NCBI GenBank assembly: GCA_008180335.1 | Contig: VTEF01000002.1 | Location: 371,973-435,972 of the forward strand | Length of the DNA stretch: 64,000 bases | Reading direction: 5' to 3' | Source: Priestia megaterium | GTDB lineage: Bacteria > Bacillota > Bacilli > Bacillales > Bacillaceae_H | Shown: one piece after another, positions 44,873 to 53,556 of the stretch | Layout: every line of letters begins with the position of its first letter | Position numbering within the stretch: position 1 is the first letter of the stretch | The notes under the pieces: model-generated | What the model saw: the letters and a program-made list of their open reading frames with translations, nothing else | Databases searched by the model: none | What the model was told of the DNA's origin: nothing | Made by a program: the position numbers and the translations under genes

Positions 44873-45421
44873 ATGACATTAAACGATTGGTACAATAAAG
44901 GAATGACGTTTACAGCATACCGTAATAGCATGAAGGTAAATCAAAAAGAATTAACGCAAGTGTATGACGAGCTAAAGTTTACAGCAGAAGATGAAAAAGC
45001 ATGGAACGAGCTGGCTAAAAGAAATTGGCGGGGCATTGTCTTAACTGCTGATTGGTGCGGAGATGCAGCACTGAACGTTCCAGTGTTTCAGCGAATCGCA
45101 GAAGCAAGCAATATAGACTTGCGCTTTTTAATCCGAGATGACAACTTAGAGCTAATGGATCAATATTTAACGAATGGCACTGCTCGAGCCATTCCCATCT
45201 TTATTTTTATTGATCAAGAAGGGAATGAAGCTGCTGTTTGGGGACCTCGGTCACCAGAAGTTCAAGAGTATGTCATGGCATTACGCGCGGATTTGCCTCC
45301 AGCTGACGCCCCTGATTTTGAAGCGAAGCAACAAGCAATGTACAGCCATTTTAGACAGTCGATTACATCTGATCCAGCAAAATGGTGCACGGTTATCGAA
45401 AGTTTTAAAGCTAAACTATAA
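44873..45421 (+). CDS. Thioredoxin-fold protein with altered active site
   Basis: 182 residues. A thioredoxin-like fold (WRGIVLTADWCGDAALNVPVFQRIA, RAIPIFIFIDQEGN with the cis-Pro) in which the CxxC motif reads WCGDA: the second Cys is replaced. The family's usual WCGDC/WCGPC is therefore reduced to one Cys, so it may act as a mono-thiol or binding protein, not as a disulfide reductase. A second Cys occurs near the C-terminus (KWCTVIES). GGAGATG lies before the ATG. Single gene with terminator. Confidence 0.75.
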   Translation: MTLNDWYNKGMTFTAYRNSMKVNQKELTQVYDELKFTAEDEKAWNELAKRNWRGIVLTADWCGDAALNVPVFQRIAEASNIDLRFLIRDDNLELMDQYLTNGTARAIPIFIFIDQEGNEAAVWGPRSPEVQEYVMALRADLPPADAPDFEAKQQAMYSHFRQSITSDPAKWCTVIESFKAKL

Positions 45422-45450
45422 CACTAAAAAACTTTTTACCCATTCATAAG

Positions 45451-45486
45451 ACCAAGAAGTAGTCACACTTCTTGGTCCTTTTTTAT
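45451..45486 (+). terminator. Terminator after the thioredoxin-like gene
   Basis: ACCAAGAAGT, loop, ACTTCTTGGT, then CCTTTTTT. Confidence 0.85.
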
Positions 45487-45562
45487 AGCTGTTAGGTAGC
45501 ATCTTCAATAGGTTTAGCTTTTATGATTAAAGTCGCTTGAAAAAGATTGTTTGATTGAAATA

Positions 45563-45580
45563 ATTAGATTATAATCTAAT
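45563..45580. promoter_or_regulatory. Palindromic operator upstream of the ArsR-type regulator
   Basis: ATTAGAT-TATA-ATCTAAT, perfect arms, 30 bases before the ATG. The same arms recur upstream of the MFS gene at 46305, so it is very likely the binding site of this regulator. Confidence 0.7.
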
Positions 45581-45609
45581 TAGATATATATCGAATTGGA
45601 GTGGTGGCT

Positions 45610-46191
45610 ATGCAGTTAAGCCGACTGGTGAATTTTTATAAAACGTTAGGTGATCCAACGAGGATTCGAATTTTGGCGCTTTTACGCCTCGGACCGATGC
45701 ATGGGCAAGCAATTGCTGGAAAGCTTGGTCTAAAGCCGCCGACAATTACTCATCATATGGCGAAGCTTCGTGATATTGGTTTAATTAGAGAAAGACGCGA
45801 AAAGAATACAATTTATTTTTCATTAAATGCAAAGAATCTAGAAGCGAGTGCGCTTGCTATTTTAACCATCGCTGCTGAACAGACAAAACATGAAGAGCTG
45901 AAAGCAACTGAATCTGAACGTCTTCAAGTAATCAAAAATTTCTTTACAGCTGATGGGAAGCTAAAACAACTACCTGCGCAGCGAAAGAAAAAAATAATTG
46001 TACTTGAACAAATCATAAGAGGATTAAAAGTAGGGGTTACTTATGATGAAAAAGACATTAATGAATATTTAAAACAATTTCATGAAGATTATGCCACACT
46101 AAGAAGAGAGTTAATTATGAATCATTTCATGTATCGGGAGCATAATCAGTATGAAATGAATCCTCCGGAGCTTTGGGTTTTAAATTTGTAA
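45610..46191 (+). CDS. ArsR-type HTH regulator with C-terminal DUF2087 domain
   Basis: 193 residues from ATG at 45610 (GGAG eight bases upstream; the GTG at 45601 abuts it). The winged HTH (~1-90) has YKTLGDPTRIRILALL and the recognition helix region KLGLKPPTITHHMAKLRDIGLI. No Cys-rich metal motif is seen, so it is not a typical metal sensor. The C-terminal half (~105-190), RKKKIIVLEQIIRGLKVGVTYDEKDINEYLKQFHEDYATLRREL, is a DUF2087-type domain. The matched palindromes suggest that it represses itself and the MFS gene downstream. The ligand is unknown. Confidence 0.8.
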   Translation: MQLSRLVNFYKTLGDPTRIRILALLRLGPMHGQAIAGKLGLKPPTITHHMAKLRDIGLIRERREKNTIYFSLNAKNLEASALAILTIAAEQTKHEELKATESERLQVIKNFFTADGKLKQLPAQRKKKIIVLEQIIRGLKVGVTYDEKDINEYLKQFHEDYATLRRELIMNHFMYREHNQYEMNPPELWVLNL

Positions 46192-46304
46192 CAACGATTT
46201 ATCCACATTCATCGGGCAGCAAAACGCCAATGTAAAAACGCTGCGGAACGATAGCTGCCCGAAAAACATTAATTGAAGATTTGTATTATTTTTTTGCTAA
46301 ACTA

Positions 46305-46322
46305 ATTAGATGTATATCTAAT
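46305..46322. promoter_or_regulatory. Same palindrome upstream of the MFS pump gene
   Basis: ATTAGAT-GTAT-ATCTAAT; the symmetry extends one arm further (CTAATTAGAT...ATCTAATTAG). Lies 29 bases before the MFS start. Confidence 0.7.
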
Positions 46323-46350
46323 TAGTTATGGATGAAAAGGAGGTGATGCT

Positions 46351-47592
46351 ATGACTGCCGCTATCCGCTTGCTTCGGCAAGAGAAAAGGTATTTCAGACT
46401 TTTTATGGCAGGGGTTGTAAATGGAGTAGGAGATCGTTTTAGTCAAGTTGCTTTATTGGCTTTGCTGCTTCGTTTTACAGAATCAGGCTTGGCTGTTGGT
46501 GCTGTGCTAGCGATCCGAGTGCTTCCATTTTTAGTAGTTGGTCCTTTAGGAGGGTTTTTAGCTGATCGCTTTTCAAGAAAAAAGATTTTGATTATCACTG
46601 ACTTATCAAGGATTTTGTTTGCAGTATCGTTCGCATGGGTGAATGATGAATCGATGCTTTGGCTTGTCTATTTGAGTACATTTGCATTAGCGGCAGGGGA
46701 AGCGATTTACGCTCCTGCCCGAAAGTCATTCATTCCTCTTTTAGTAAGAGAAGAAAACATTATTAAAGTAAATAGCTTAGAGCAGGTACTGCTTGGCATT
46801 GTGTTAATTGGCGGTTCTTTATCCGGCGGAATTGTGACCTTTTTCTTTGGTGCAGACATGACATTTTGGATTAACGGGCTGTCTTTTTTAGCAGCGGCTA
46901 TGATTGTTTTGCCCCTTTCATTTACTAATCAAAGCTATGATGAATCCAATAGAAACAAAGAAGCGAAGCAGCTTTCTCTTTGGCGTTCACTGCATCTTAT
47001 AAAAAGTGTTATGACTGTATCCAGCTCCTTTTGCATTGCGGTTTTGCTGGAATTTCTGTTTCCGCTTTTTAATGGCATCGATAATGTCTTGGTCAGCGTG
47101 TATGCCGTTCAAGAATTTCAGCTCGGGGACATAGGAATCGGCCTTTTTTATGGAGGACTCGGAATAGGGCTTATGTTAAGCTTTATTGCTGCAGAGCGCT
47201 TGCAGCAGCACCTCTTGCTAATCGGGTTTATTGCCATTGTAGCAGAAGGGATCTTGTTGATAATCTTAAGCCATGTTCACTATGCGGTTAGCGCCTTTAT
47301 GATGTATATCCTTATCTCATTTTCATCAGGGATTTGCAATACATGTTTTGATTCAATCATTATGAAAGAAACACCGCGTCATATCCAAGGGTTTACATTT
47401 GGGTTACTCACAACGATTTCTAATACATTGATTGGCATCTCAATGTTTGCTGCTGGATTCATGTTAGAGGTCGTCAGCAATCGAACATTAGGCTTTATTG
47501 GCGGAGCGGGTTACATAGTGACGGCTCTATGTCTGTATGGGGTATATGTTGCAAGGAAGAATGCAGTTCCGTTTAGCCGAAAAGTGGAATGA
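46351..47592 (+). CDS. MFS efflux transporter (macrolide/drug type)
   Basis: 413 residues with about 12 membrane helices, of the MFS_3/MefA-like kind: NGVGDRFSQVALLALLLRF at the N-terminus, GPLGGFLADRFSRKKILIITDLSR (motif A) and YAPARKSFIPLLVREENIIKVNSLEQ typical of these exporters. It lies 159 bases after the ArsR-DUF2087 gene and carries the same operator, so it is probably the regulator's target. AAAAGGAGGTGATGCT precedes the ATG. A toxic compound that the regulator senses is the likely substrate; its identity is unknown. Confidence 0.85.
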   Translation: MTAAIRLLRQEKRYFRLFMAGVVNGVGDRFSQVALLALLLRFTESGLAVGAVLAIRVLPFLVVGPLGGFLADRFSRKKILIITDLSRILFAVSFAWVNDESMLWLVYLSTFALAAGEAIYAPARKSFIPLLVREENIIKVNSLEQVLLGIVLIGGSLSGGIVTFFFGADMTFWINGLSFLAAAMIVLPLSFTNQSYDESNRNKEAKQLSLWRSLHLIKSVMTVSSSFCIAVLLEFLFPLFNGIDNVLVSVYAVQEFQLGDIGIGLFYGGLGIGLMLSFIAAERLQQHLLLIGFIAIVAEGILLIILSHVHYAVSAFMMYILISFSSGICNTCFDSIIMKETPRHIQGFTFGLLTTISNTLIGISMFAAGFMLEVVSNRTLGFIGGAGYIVTALCLYGVYVARKNAVPFSRKVE

Positions 47593-47670
47593 ATGATTAT
47601 TCATTTTATTGGATTTTGTGATATAGTAAGCTTGATGAATTAGAAAATTAAGAATTGACGGAGGGGTATG

Positions 47671-48048
47671 ATGACATTAAAAGCGGGAGATGTGCTGACT
47701 TGGTCTAAAACATTTAATGAGGAAGAGGTTTTACAATTTGCAGAATTAACAGGTGACAAGGGAAGGCATCATATGGAAAGGGACGAAGACGGGCGCCTAA
47801 TGGTTCACGGCTTGTTAACAGCAAGTATTGGAACGAAAATCGGCGGAGGTTTAAATTATATTGCAAGGGAATTGGTCAGTGAGTTTGTTCGCCCGGTTTT
47901 TACAGGAGATACGATTACGTGTGAATTAACGTTAACGAAAGTAGAGCAGATGGAAGTGGTTAAAAAGGTAGAGATTCGTTCGGTTTACCGAAACCAGAAA
48001 GGAAAAGAAGTGTTGGCAGGAACAAGTCATGGAATCATCCGGGATTAA
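47671..48048 (+). CDS. MaoC-like hot-dog dehydratase domain protein
   Basis: 125 residues, one hot-dog fold of the MaoC/(R)-specific enoyl-CoA hydratase type. FAELTGDKGRHHMERDEDGRLMVHGLLTAS carries the dehydratase catalytic Asp/His region, although the usual DxNPxH reads DKGRHH. EFVRPVFTGDTITCELTLTKVE is the second strand. The altered motif makes hydratase activity uncertain. Two ATG codons; I prefer 47671, six bases from GGAGG. Substrate unknown. Confidence 0.7.
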   Translation: MTLKAGDVLTWSKTFNEEEVLQFAELTGDKGRHHMERDEDGRLMVHGLLTASIGTKIGGGLNYIARELVSEFVRPVFTGDTITCELTLTKVEQMEVVKKVEIRSVYRNQKGKEVLAGTSHGIIRD

Positions 48049-48100
48049 GCGGTAAAGGATGGATAAACTCCTGCATAAATGCTAAATTCAGAAATGAGTA

Positions 48101-48131
48101 AATCCCTTGGCGCCCAAGGGATTTTGTTTTT
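48101..48131. terminator. Terminator between MaoC-like and LysR genes
   Basis: AATCCCTTGG, loop CGCC, CAAGGGATT, then TTGTTTTT. Confidence 0.8.
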
Positions 48132-48200
48132 GATACGAGAGGTTTGATTCACAAGAATAAGAAGTAATGATACGAGTTCTTTGTCTTTGGCTCGATCTAC

Positions 48201-49139
48201 TTAACATACATAGTCTCGGGTAAAGGAAGTCGATAGCTCAGTTTCGATGACTTTTATTTGTTTAATAAATGAAGCGATTTCATTATATCCGATGTGTATC
48301 CCTACACTTGGAAATTGTTTGCCTAGCAAAATAATTTTTATTGGAACAGACGCTAAGTTCGGAAGCTGATATAAGCTTGATTTAGGTAAAATCGTGTAGC
48401 CTTTTCTTGAGGCAATATAAGTAGTCATTACATTAAAATTATCGACAACTTGAAACCTGCTAATATTTAATCTGCTTAAAGTGTAGTGCACCCAATTTGT
48501 ATTATTAGCTAAAAGCGGGTTGTCAAAAAGCAGAAACGGTTTGTTTAATTTTTTTAAATGATCAATATTATTTTGAATAATTTCAATATCTTCATCAGAA
48601 CAGATCAAGGCCATTTCATCTTCTATTAATGAACGGTGAAAAAAACTTGTTTTTTTCTCATTTTCATAATAAATCCCTAAGTGAATGCCATCGTATTGAA
48701 TTAAATCTTTTAGTGTATTCGTAGGCCTTGTCACAAATTTATACTCTAAGTTAGGAAAATGGTTGTCAAGTACAGAGATGATTGTTTGCGTGAATAGAGG
48801 TGCTAACCAAGAGTTAATGCCAATCCGAAAATCTTTCTTATGATTAGTCACTTCTTTAAAGAACATTTCGGTTTCAATCACATTAAAGTCGGTTAAAACG
48901 GTGGATGCATTGCTCAATTCTCGGAGCAATTGGATGGCATAAGGCAAAAAATAATATCCTTCTTTTGATAATCTGACACCTTCCCAGCTTCTTTCTAGCA
49001 GCTTAAATCCTAACCCTTCTTCTAATTTCCGCAGCCTTGTGCTTAAGGTGGGCTGAGTAACATGCAGGCTGACCGCAGCTTTTGAGATGCTTTTTGTATA
49101 CACAACAGTTAAAAAAGATTCTAACCCTTCTAAGTTCAT
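48201..49139 (-). CDS. LysR-family transcriptional regulator
   Basis: 312 residues from ATG at 49139, six bases after GGATGGGG; the ATG at 49151 adds four residues but lies on that site. N-terminal winged HTH (FLTVVYTKSISKAAVSLHVTQPTLSTRLRKLEEGLGFKLLER, ~9-50) and a co-inducer-binding domain (~95-300). It is divergent from the two M20 amidohydrolase genes and the membrane protein gene, which are the likely targets; two near-identical 15-bp dyads 53 bases apart lie between. The inducer is probably an amino-acid conjugate or product of that operon. Confidence 0.87.
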   Translation of the reverse strand: MNLEGLESFLTVVYTKSISKAAVSLHVTQPTLSTRLRKLEEGLGFKLLERSWEGVRLSKEGYYFLPYAIQLLRELSNASTVLTDFNVIETEMFFKEVTNHKKDFRIGINSWLAPLFTQTIISVLDNHFPNLEYKFVTRPTNTLKDLIQYDGIHLGIYYENEKKTSFFHRSLIEDEMALICSDEDIEIIQNNIDHLKKLNKPFLLFDNPLLANNTNWVHYTLSRLNISRFQVVDNFNVMTTYIASRKGYTILPKSSLYQLPNLASVPIKIILLGKQFPSVGIHIGYNEIASFIKQIKVIETELSTSFTRDYVC

Positions 49140-49232
49140 AGTAAACCCCATCCCTTTGCTATCTTGTTTTATATTACCTTACCTTAATTTAAAGGGACAC
49201 TCAATCACTTTTTTTATGTCAATTCCTATCCT

Positions 49233-49300
49233 ATAAAAAGTATTTATATCCGATTTGTTTACTAGTATATTAGGGTCATGAGGGTATAAAAAATATTTAT
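49233..49300. promoter_or_regulatory. Twin LysR-type binding sites in the divergent region
   Basis: ATAAAAAGTATTTAT (49233-49247) and ATAAAAAATATTTAT (49286-49300) differ at one base and lie 53 bp apart, five helical turns. Each is an imperfect dyad of the T-N11-A class. Confidence 0.55.
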
Positions 49301-49392
49301 TACTGTTTGGTTAGAGAGTAGTGCTATGATTATTCCACGAATAATTTTCTGAAAAATTAAATGATTCAGAACAAAAAAGGAGGAATCCTGAT

Positions 49393-50574
49393 ATGCAAAA
49401 CATTCGTGTTGAAAGTCAATTAATAAAAGAAGTTCAGGACCAAGTCAAGGAATGGAGAAGATATTTTCATCGAAATCCTGAGCTGTCTTTTAAAGAAGAA
49501 AACACATCTCAATTTGTGTTCGATCAGCTAATGTCTTTTGGCGAACTAAATGTTACACGTCCGACTAAAACAAGTGTTGTTGCAAGTCTTGTTGGAAAAA
49601 ATCCAGGGAAAATTTTAGGATTGCGTGCAGATATGGATGCTCTTCCGATTCATGAAGAAACGAATCTTGAGTTTGCATCAGCTTCTCCTGGTGTTATGCA
49701 TGCTTGTGGACATGATGGACATACTGCAATGCTTCTTGGTGCTGCAAAGGTTCTTAGCCAAATGAAAGATGAAATCAAAGGAGAGATAAGGTTTATTTTC
49801 CAACATGCTGAAGAATTGCCGCCAGGAGGTGCACAGGAATTAGTCGAAAAAGGCGTTGTTGACGATCTCGATTATATTATTGGTCTACATCTTATGTCGC
49901 CACTCCCTAAAGGGAAAATCGGTATTGTGTATGGTCCTCTTACTTCTAATTCAGATACATTTGATTTAAAAATAATCGGCAAGGGTGGTCACTCATCTCA
50001 ACCTGAGAATTCGATTGATCCTGTTTTAATCAGCGCTCAAGTTATTAATAACCTTCAGCAGATTGTTTCCAGAAATTTAGATCCCTCAGAAAAATTAGTC
50101 ATTTCGACAACAACATTACAAGCAGGCACTGCTAAAAATGTGATTCCAGAATCTGTTCAGATTGGTGGTTCTGTAAGGTCCTTCTGTCCCAAAGTTAGAG
50201 AACAGGCTGTTTCTTTAATTGAACGAATAGCAAAGGGGGTAACAGAAGCTCATGGCGGTTCATATGAATTTCAATATCATTATGGCTATGACTCTGTAGT
50301 GAACGATTTAGAGCTGACGAAACGAGTTGAAGAATCAATCGTTCAAGAGTTTGGCAGTGAATGTGTTGTATATGGAGAAGGAGTGATGGGCGGAGAAGAT
50401 TTTTCTGCCTATTTAAAACGAGTACCTGGCTGCTTTATTCCAGTGGGGGCTGGCAATGAAGAGAAGATGATCGTTTATCCGCATCATCATCCGCGCTTTG
50501 ATATTGATGAAGAGGCTCTGCAAGACGGGGTGCGCATTTTAGTGAGCCTGCAAAAAAAAATTCTAGAGTACTAG
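49393..50574 (+). CDS. M20-family amidohydrolase, copy 1
   Basis: 393 residues of the M20D amidohydrolase family (hippurate hydrolase, N-acyl-amino-acid amidohydrolase, IAA-amino-acid hydrolase). Metal and catalytic motifs: RADMDALPIHEETN (~77-90), MHACGHDGHTAMLLGAAK (~103-120), FQHAEELPPGG (~137-147) and the C-terminal YPHHHPRFDIDEEAL. Dimerisation-domain segment GKGGHSSQPENSIDPV. It should cleave an N-acyl amino acid. It starts the operon with AAAAGGAGGA before the ATG and is a close paralogue of the next gene. Confidence 0.88.
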   Translation: MQNIRVESQLIKEVQDQVKEWRRYFHRNPELSFKEENTSQFVFDQLMSFGELNVTRPTKTSVVASLVGKNPGKILGLRADMDALPIHEETNLEFASASPGVMHACGHDGHTAMLLGAAKVLSQMKDEIKGEIRFIFQHAEELPPGGAQELVEKGVVDDLDYIIGLHLMSPLPKGKIGIVYGPLTSNSDTFDLKIIGKGGHSSQPENSIDPVLISAQVINNLQQIVSRNLDPSEKLVISTTTLQAGTAKNVIPESVQIGGSVRSFCPKVREQAVSLIERIAKGVTEAHGGSYEFQYHYGYDSVVNDLELTKRVEESIVQEFGSECVVYGEGVMGGEDFSAYLKRVPGCFIPVGAGNEEKMIVYPHHHPRFDIDEEALQDGVRILVSLQKKILEY

Positions 50575-50621
50575 AAATCATTGAAGAGTTAGGACAAAGA
50601 AAAAAGAAAGGGGATTAGGTG

Positions 50622-51812
50622 ATGATTGAAACAGTAAAGGTAGCAGAATTAATAAAAGATGTGAAAAGCACGGTCATTAACTGGAGAAGATACCTCCATC
50701 AACATCCCGAATTATCATTTCAAGAAGAAGACACATCCCAATTTGTCTATGAAACACTTAAAAGCTTTGAAGATTTAGAGGTAACAAGACTAACGAGAAC
50801 TAGTGTAGTTGCCCGCTTAGTTGGTAAGCAGCCTGGAAGGGTTCTTGCTATGCGAGCAGATATGGACGCACTCCCGATTAAAGAAGAAAATGACTTTGAT
50901 TTTGTATCTAAAAATCCTGGGGTAATGCATGCCTGCGGACATGACGGGCATACGGCGATGTTATTAGGTGCTGCAAAAGTTCTTTCACAATTAAAGGATC
51001 AACTGCAAGGTGAAGTGCGGTTTATTTTTCAGCATGCCGAAGAATTGCCACCTGGAGGAGCGGTAGAAATGGTGAATGCTGGAGTACTAGAGGGGGTTGA
51101 TCAAGTAATTGGCCTTCATCTAGCTTCACCGTTTGAAACTGGAAAAATAGGTGTAGGCTATGGCCCGGTCTCAGCAAATTGCGATGTATTTGATATTGCG
51201 ATTCGTGGAAAAGGGGGTCATTCTTCTCAGCCTAATACCGCAATCGATCCTGTCACAATTAGTGCTCAAGTCGTCAACAATCTTCAGCACATCGTCTCAC
51301 GAAATATTGCAACCCGTGAAAAGGTCGTAATCTCTGTTACGCAAATACATGGTGGATCTGCTCGAAATATTATCCCGCAAACTGTAAAGCTAAGTGGAAC
51401 GGTACGAAGCTTTGAGCAAGAAATCAGAAAAGAGATCCCAGCTTTAATGGAGAGAATTATTAAAGGAATAACTGAAGCACACGGAGCCTCTTATGACTTT
51501 GAATATGAGTTTGGATACGATTCAGTAGTGAACGACCACCGTTTGACACAGAAACTTGAAGAAATGATTGAAGATGTATTCGGTCAAGAATTTATTAGTA
51601 AACTAGAGCCCGGTAAGATGATGGGGAGTGAAGATTTTTCTGCATTTTCAAAAGTGGTTCCAGGCTGCTTCCTATTAGTGACTGCTGGAAATGAAAAAGA
51701 AGGGATTGTTTATCCCCATCATCATCCGCGTTTTACAATTGATGAAGAAGCCCTTGAGCATGGAGTGAAACTTCTTGTTCATGCTCCATTTAAACTGAAT
51801 AGCCATGTTTAA
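50622..51812 (+). CDS. M20-family amidohydrolase, copy 2
   Basis: 396 residues from ATG at 50622. A tandem paralogue of the preceding gene, with nearly the same motifs (RADMDALPIKEEND, MHACGHDGHTAMLLGAAK, FQHAEELPPGG, YPHHHPRFTIDEEAL). Differences cluster around the substrate pocket (MSPLPKGKIGI versus ASPFETGKIGV, CDVFDIAIRGKGG), so the two probably act on different acyl or amino moieties. 47 bases lie between the two genes. Both keep all metal ligands. Confidence 0.88.
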   Translation: MIETVKVAELIKDVKSTVINWRRYLHQHPELSFQEEDTSQFVYETLKSFEDLEVTRLTRTSVVARLVGKQPGRVLAMRADMDALPIKEENDFDFVSKNPGVMHACGHDGHTAMLLGAAKVLSQLKDQLQGEVRFIFQHAEELPPGGAVEMVNAGVLEGVDQVIGLHLASPFETGKIGVGYGPVSANCDVFDIAIRGKGGHSSQPNTAIDPVTISAQVVNNLQHIVSRNIATREKVVISVTQIHGGSARNIIPQTVKLSGTVRSFEQEIRKEIPALMERIIKGITEAHGASYDFEYEFGYDSVVNDHRLTQKLEEMIEDVFGQEFISKLEPGKMMGSEDFSAFSKVVPGCFLLVTAGNEKEGIVYPHHHPRFTIDEEALEHGVKLLVHAPFKLNSHV

Positions 51813-51862
51813 GCAAATACTATTTTAATAGTAACTCTTACAGAAAAGGTAGGTAGTTCGTG

Positions 51863-53050
51863 ATGGAACCAGTAGTCGCAACCTTAATTATATTAGCTAT
51901 TATTTCAGTTGGTGAAGTAGTTTCCATAGCAACTCGGGCAAAAGTTCCGACACTGCTTGTTGTCATGATTGGTATATTTATACTTTTTCATCTGGAGATT
52001 ATCCCAGCTACTATCATTGAAGCCTCAACATTTGCGGTCGTCGGTGCAGTATTACAGCCAGCACTTCTTGTGCACATGGGAACTTTGATTCCGATGAAGG
52101 TGATGAAAAGCCAACATCAAGCGGTTCTTATAACGTTAATAGGACTTGCTTTTTCGGTCATCTTAATGCTTTTAATCGTGCCGCTATTCTTTGGATATGA
52201 TACAGCAGTAGCTGGTGCTGGCCCTCTAACAGGCGGTTTGATTGCATACTTGGTAACGTCCCAAGCACTTCAAGAAGCCGGGCTGGTATCCTTAATGGCT
52301 ATTCCAATCATTGTTCTTTCTCTTCAAGGAATTGTTGGTATGCCATTAACGTCTCTGCTGCTGCGCAAACATTCCCTTAATCTCCGCCGTTCAATGGACG
52401 GAGGTACATACGTTGCAGCAGCTGCCGCAGAAGCTGAAGTGCCCAAATCCGAGACCTTAAAAGAAGCGGCGCTCAAAAGGCTTCTTTTGCCGGAAAAGTA
52501 TATGCAAAGCAGTTTTATTCTCCTGTTCTTAATATTTATTGGTGGTGCTTTAGCAGTTGGGTTAGAAAACATTACTGGGATTAGCTACAGCCTATTTGGA
52601 TTATTTATCGGGATTTTCGGTTCGTATATCGGTGTTTATCCACATAGGGTATTAGAAAAAGCAAATGGATTTAGCATAGCGATGGCAGGGCTGGTATTTA
52701 TCGTTCTGAATTCCATGGCGGCTATAACTTTGGAAAGTATTATGAGTGTTTTGCCGGCAGCGGCTATGATTATCATTGTCGGGACAATCGGGTTAGTGCT
52801 AGGCGGATTTATAGGATCAAAACTTTTTAAATGGGATCCTTACAAGGGGATTTCAGTAGTATTAACGGCGATGTATGGCTTTCCTGGAGACTATCTTATT
52901 TGTCAAGAAGTTAGCCGCAGTATTGGAAGAACAAAAGATGAAGAAGAAAAAATCCTAAATGAAATATTGCCATCAATGCTTATTGGTGGATTTGTTTCCG
53001 TAACAGTAGGGTCTGTCATTATTGCTAGTATATTAGTAAAAACATTATAA
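51863..53050 (+). CDS. Polytopic membrane protein in the amidohydrolase operon
   Basis: 395 residues from ATG at 51863 (the GTG at 51860 is the alternative), with 10-11 hydrophobic helices and one cytoplasmic loop (~165-205, KHSLNLRRSMDGG... AEVPKSETLK). The inner helices are Gly-rich (AGAGPLTGGLIAYLVTSQALQEAG; VGTIGLVLGGFIGSKLF), a style seen in sodium-dependent carboxylate/amino-acid carriers, but I do not recognise the family. Its place as third gene behind two M20 enzymes suggests import of the amidohydrolase substrate or export of its product. Confidence 0.72.
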   Translation: MEPVVATLIILAIISVGEVVSIATRAKVPTLLVVMIGIFILFHLEIIPATIIEASTFAVVGAVLQPALLVHMGTLIPMKVMKSQHQAVLITLIGLAFSVILMLLIVPLFFGYDTAVAGAGPLTGGLIAYLVTSQALQEAGLVSLMAIPIIVLSLQGIVGMPLTSLLLRKHSLNLRRSMDGGTYVAAAAAEAEVPKSETLKEAALKRLLLPEKYMQSSFILLFLIFIGGALAVGLENITGISYSLFGLFIGIFGSYIGVYPHRVLEKANGFSIAMAGLVFIVLNSMAAITLESIMSVLPAAAMIIIVGTIGLVLGGFIGSKLFKWDPYKGISVVLTAMYGFPGDYLICQEVSRSIGRTKDEEEKILNEILPSMLIGGFVSVTVGSVIIASILVKTL

Positions 53051-53165
53051 GAGGCACAAACAGTCAATTAAGAATAAAGCTGATTTCATCTGTTTATTAT
53101 CAATTTAAATGGAATTTCAGAAATAAGAGGGCTGAAAAAAACAATAACCACTCTTACATTGGGTT

Positions 53166-53174
53166 CATATACTA
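53166..53174 (+). promoter_or_regulatory. Sigma-K-like promoter -10 before the GerPF-like gene
   Basis: CATATACTA fits the sigma-K/E -10 pattern CATA-N3-TA and lies 33 bases before the GerPF-like start codon, consistent with late mother-cell expression. Confidence 0.5.
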
Positions 53175-53206
53175 AACTAATATCATAGTAAAAGAGGGTG
53201 GATGTT

Positions 53207-53425
53207 ATGCCAGCATTAATTGGGCCTGTCTGTATTGCAAATATCGGTGGGGGAATTGTGACATTTGGGGATACGTTTTATGTTTCGCCAAAAGATGCTT
53301 CCAAGTTAGCAACGGGGGCTGGTTCTGTAAATACAGGAAATTTTATTAACACCAATTCGGGCATTTCCGGTACAAATACGTTAGATCCAGATATTGCTGA
53401 TCAAAACAACGTAGCAAATGCTTAA
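53207..53425 (+). CDS. GerPA/GerPF-family spore germination protein
   Basis: 72 residues from ATG at 53207 (AGAGGGTGGA upstream). PALIGPVCIANIGGGIVTFGDTFYVSPKDASK followed by GSVNTGNFINTNSGISGTNT and DPDIADQNNVANA matches the GerPA/GerPF family, whose members sit in the inner coat and let germinants pass. It is not in a gerPABCDEF operon here, so it is a free-standing paralogue. A sigma-K-like -10 lies upstream and a terminator downstream. Confidence 0.85.
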   Translation: MPALIGPVCIANIGGGIVTFGDTFYVSPKDASKLATGAGSVNTGNFINTNSGISGTNTLDPDIADQNNVANA

Positions 53426-53459
53426 AAACTCTTTTCTGTTATGAAAAGAGTTTTTCTTT
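53424..53459 (+). terminator. Terminator after the GerPF-like gene
   Basis: AAAAACTCTTTTC and GAAAAGAGTTTTT around a six-base loop. Confidence 0.85.
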
Positions 53460-53556
53460 AGGTGCCAAACTTAATCTTCGTTCTGTTAATTATAGGCGAG
53501 CACTTTCATTTTTTCTGCATATTATGAAGATATAAGTACATGGGGGGTGAAACAAT

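Noticed and set aside
44873-45421. Normal thioredoxin call
   Set aside because: The active site is WCGDA, so a plain dithiol thioredoxin label would mislead.
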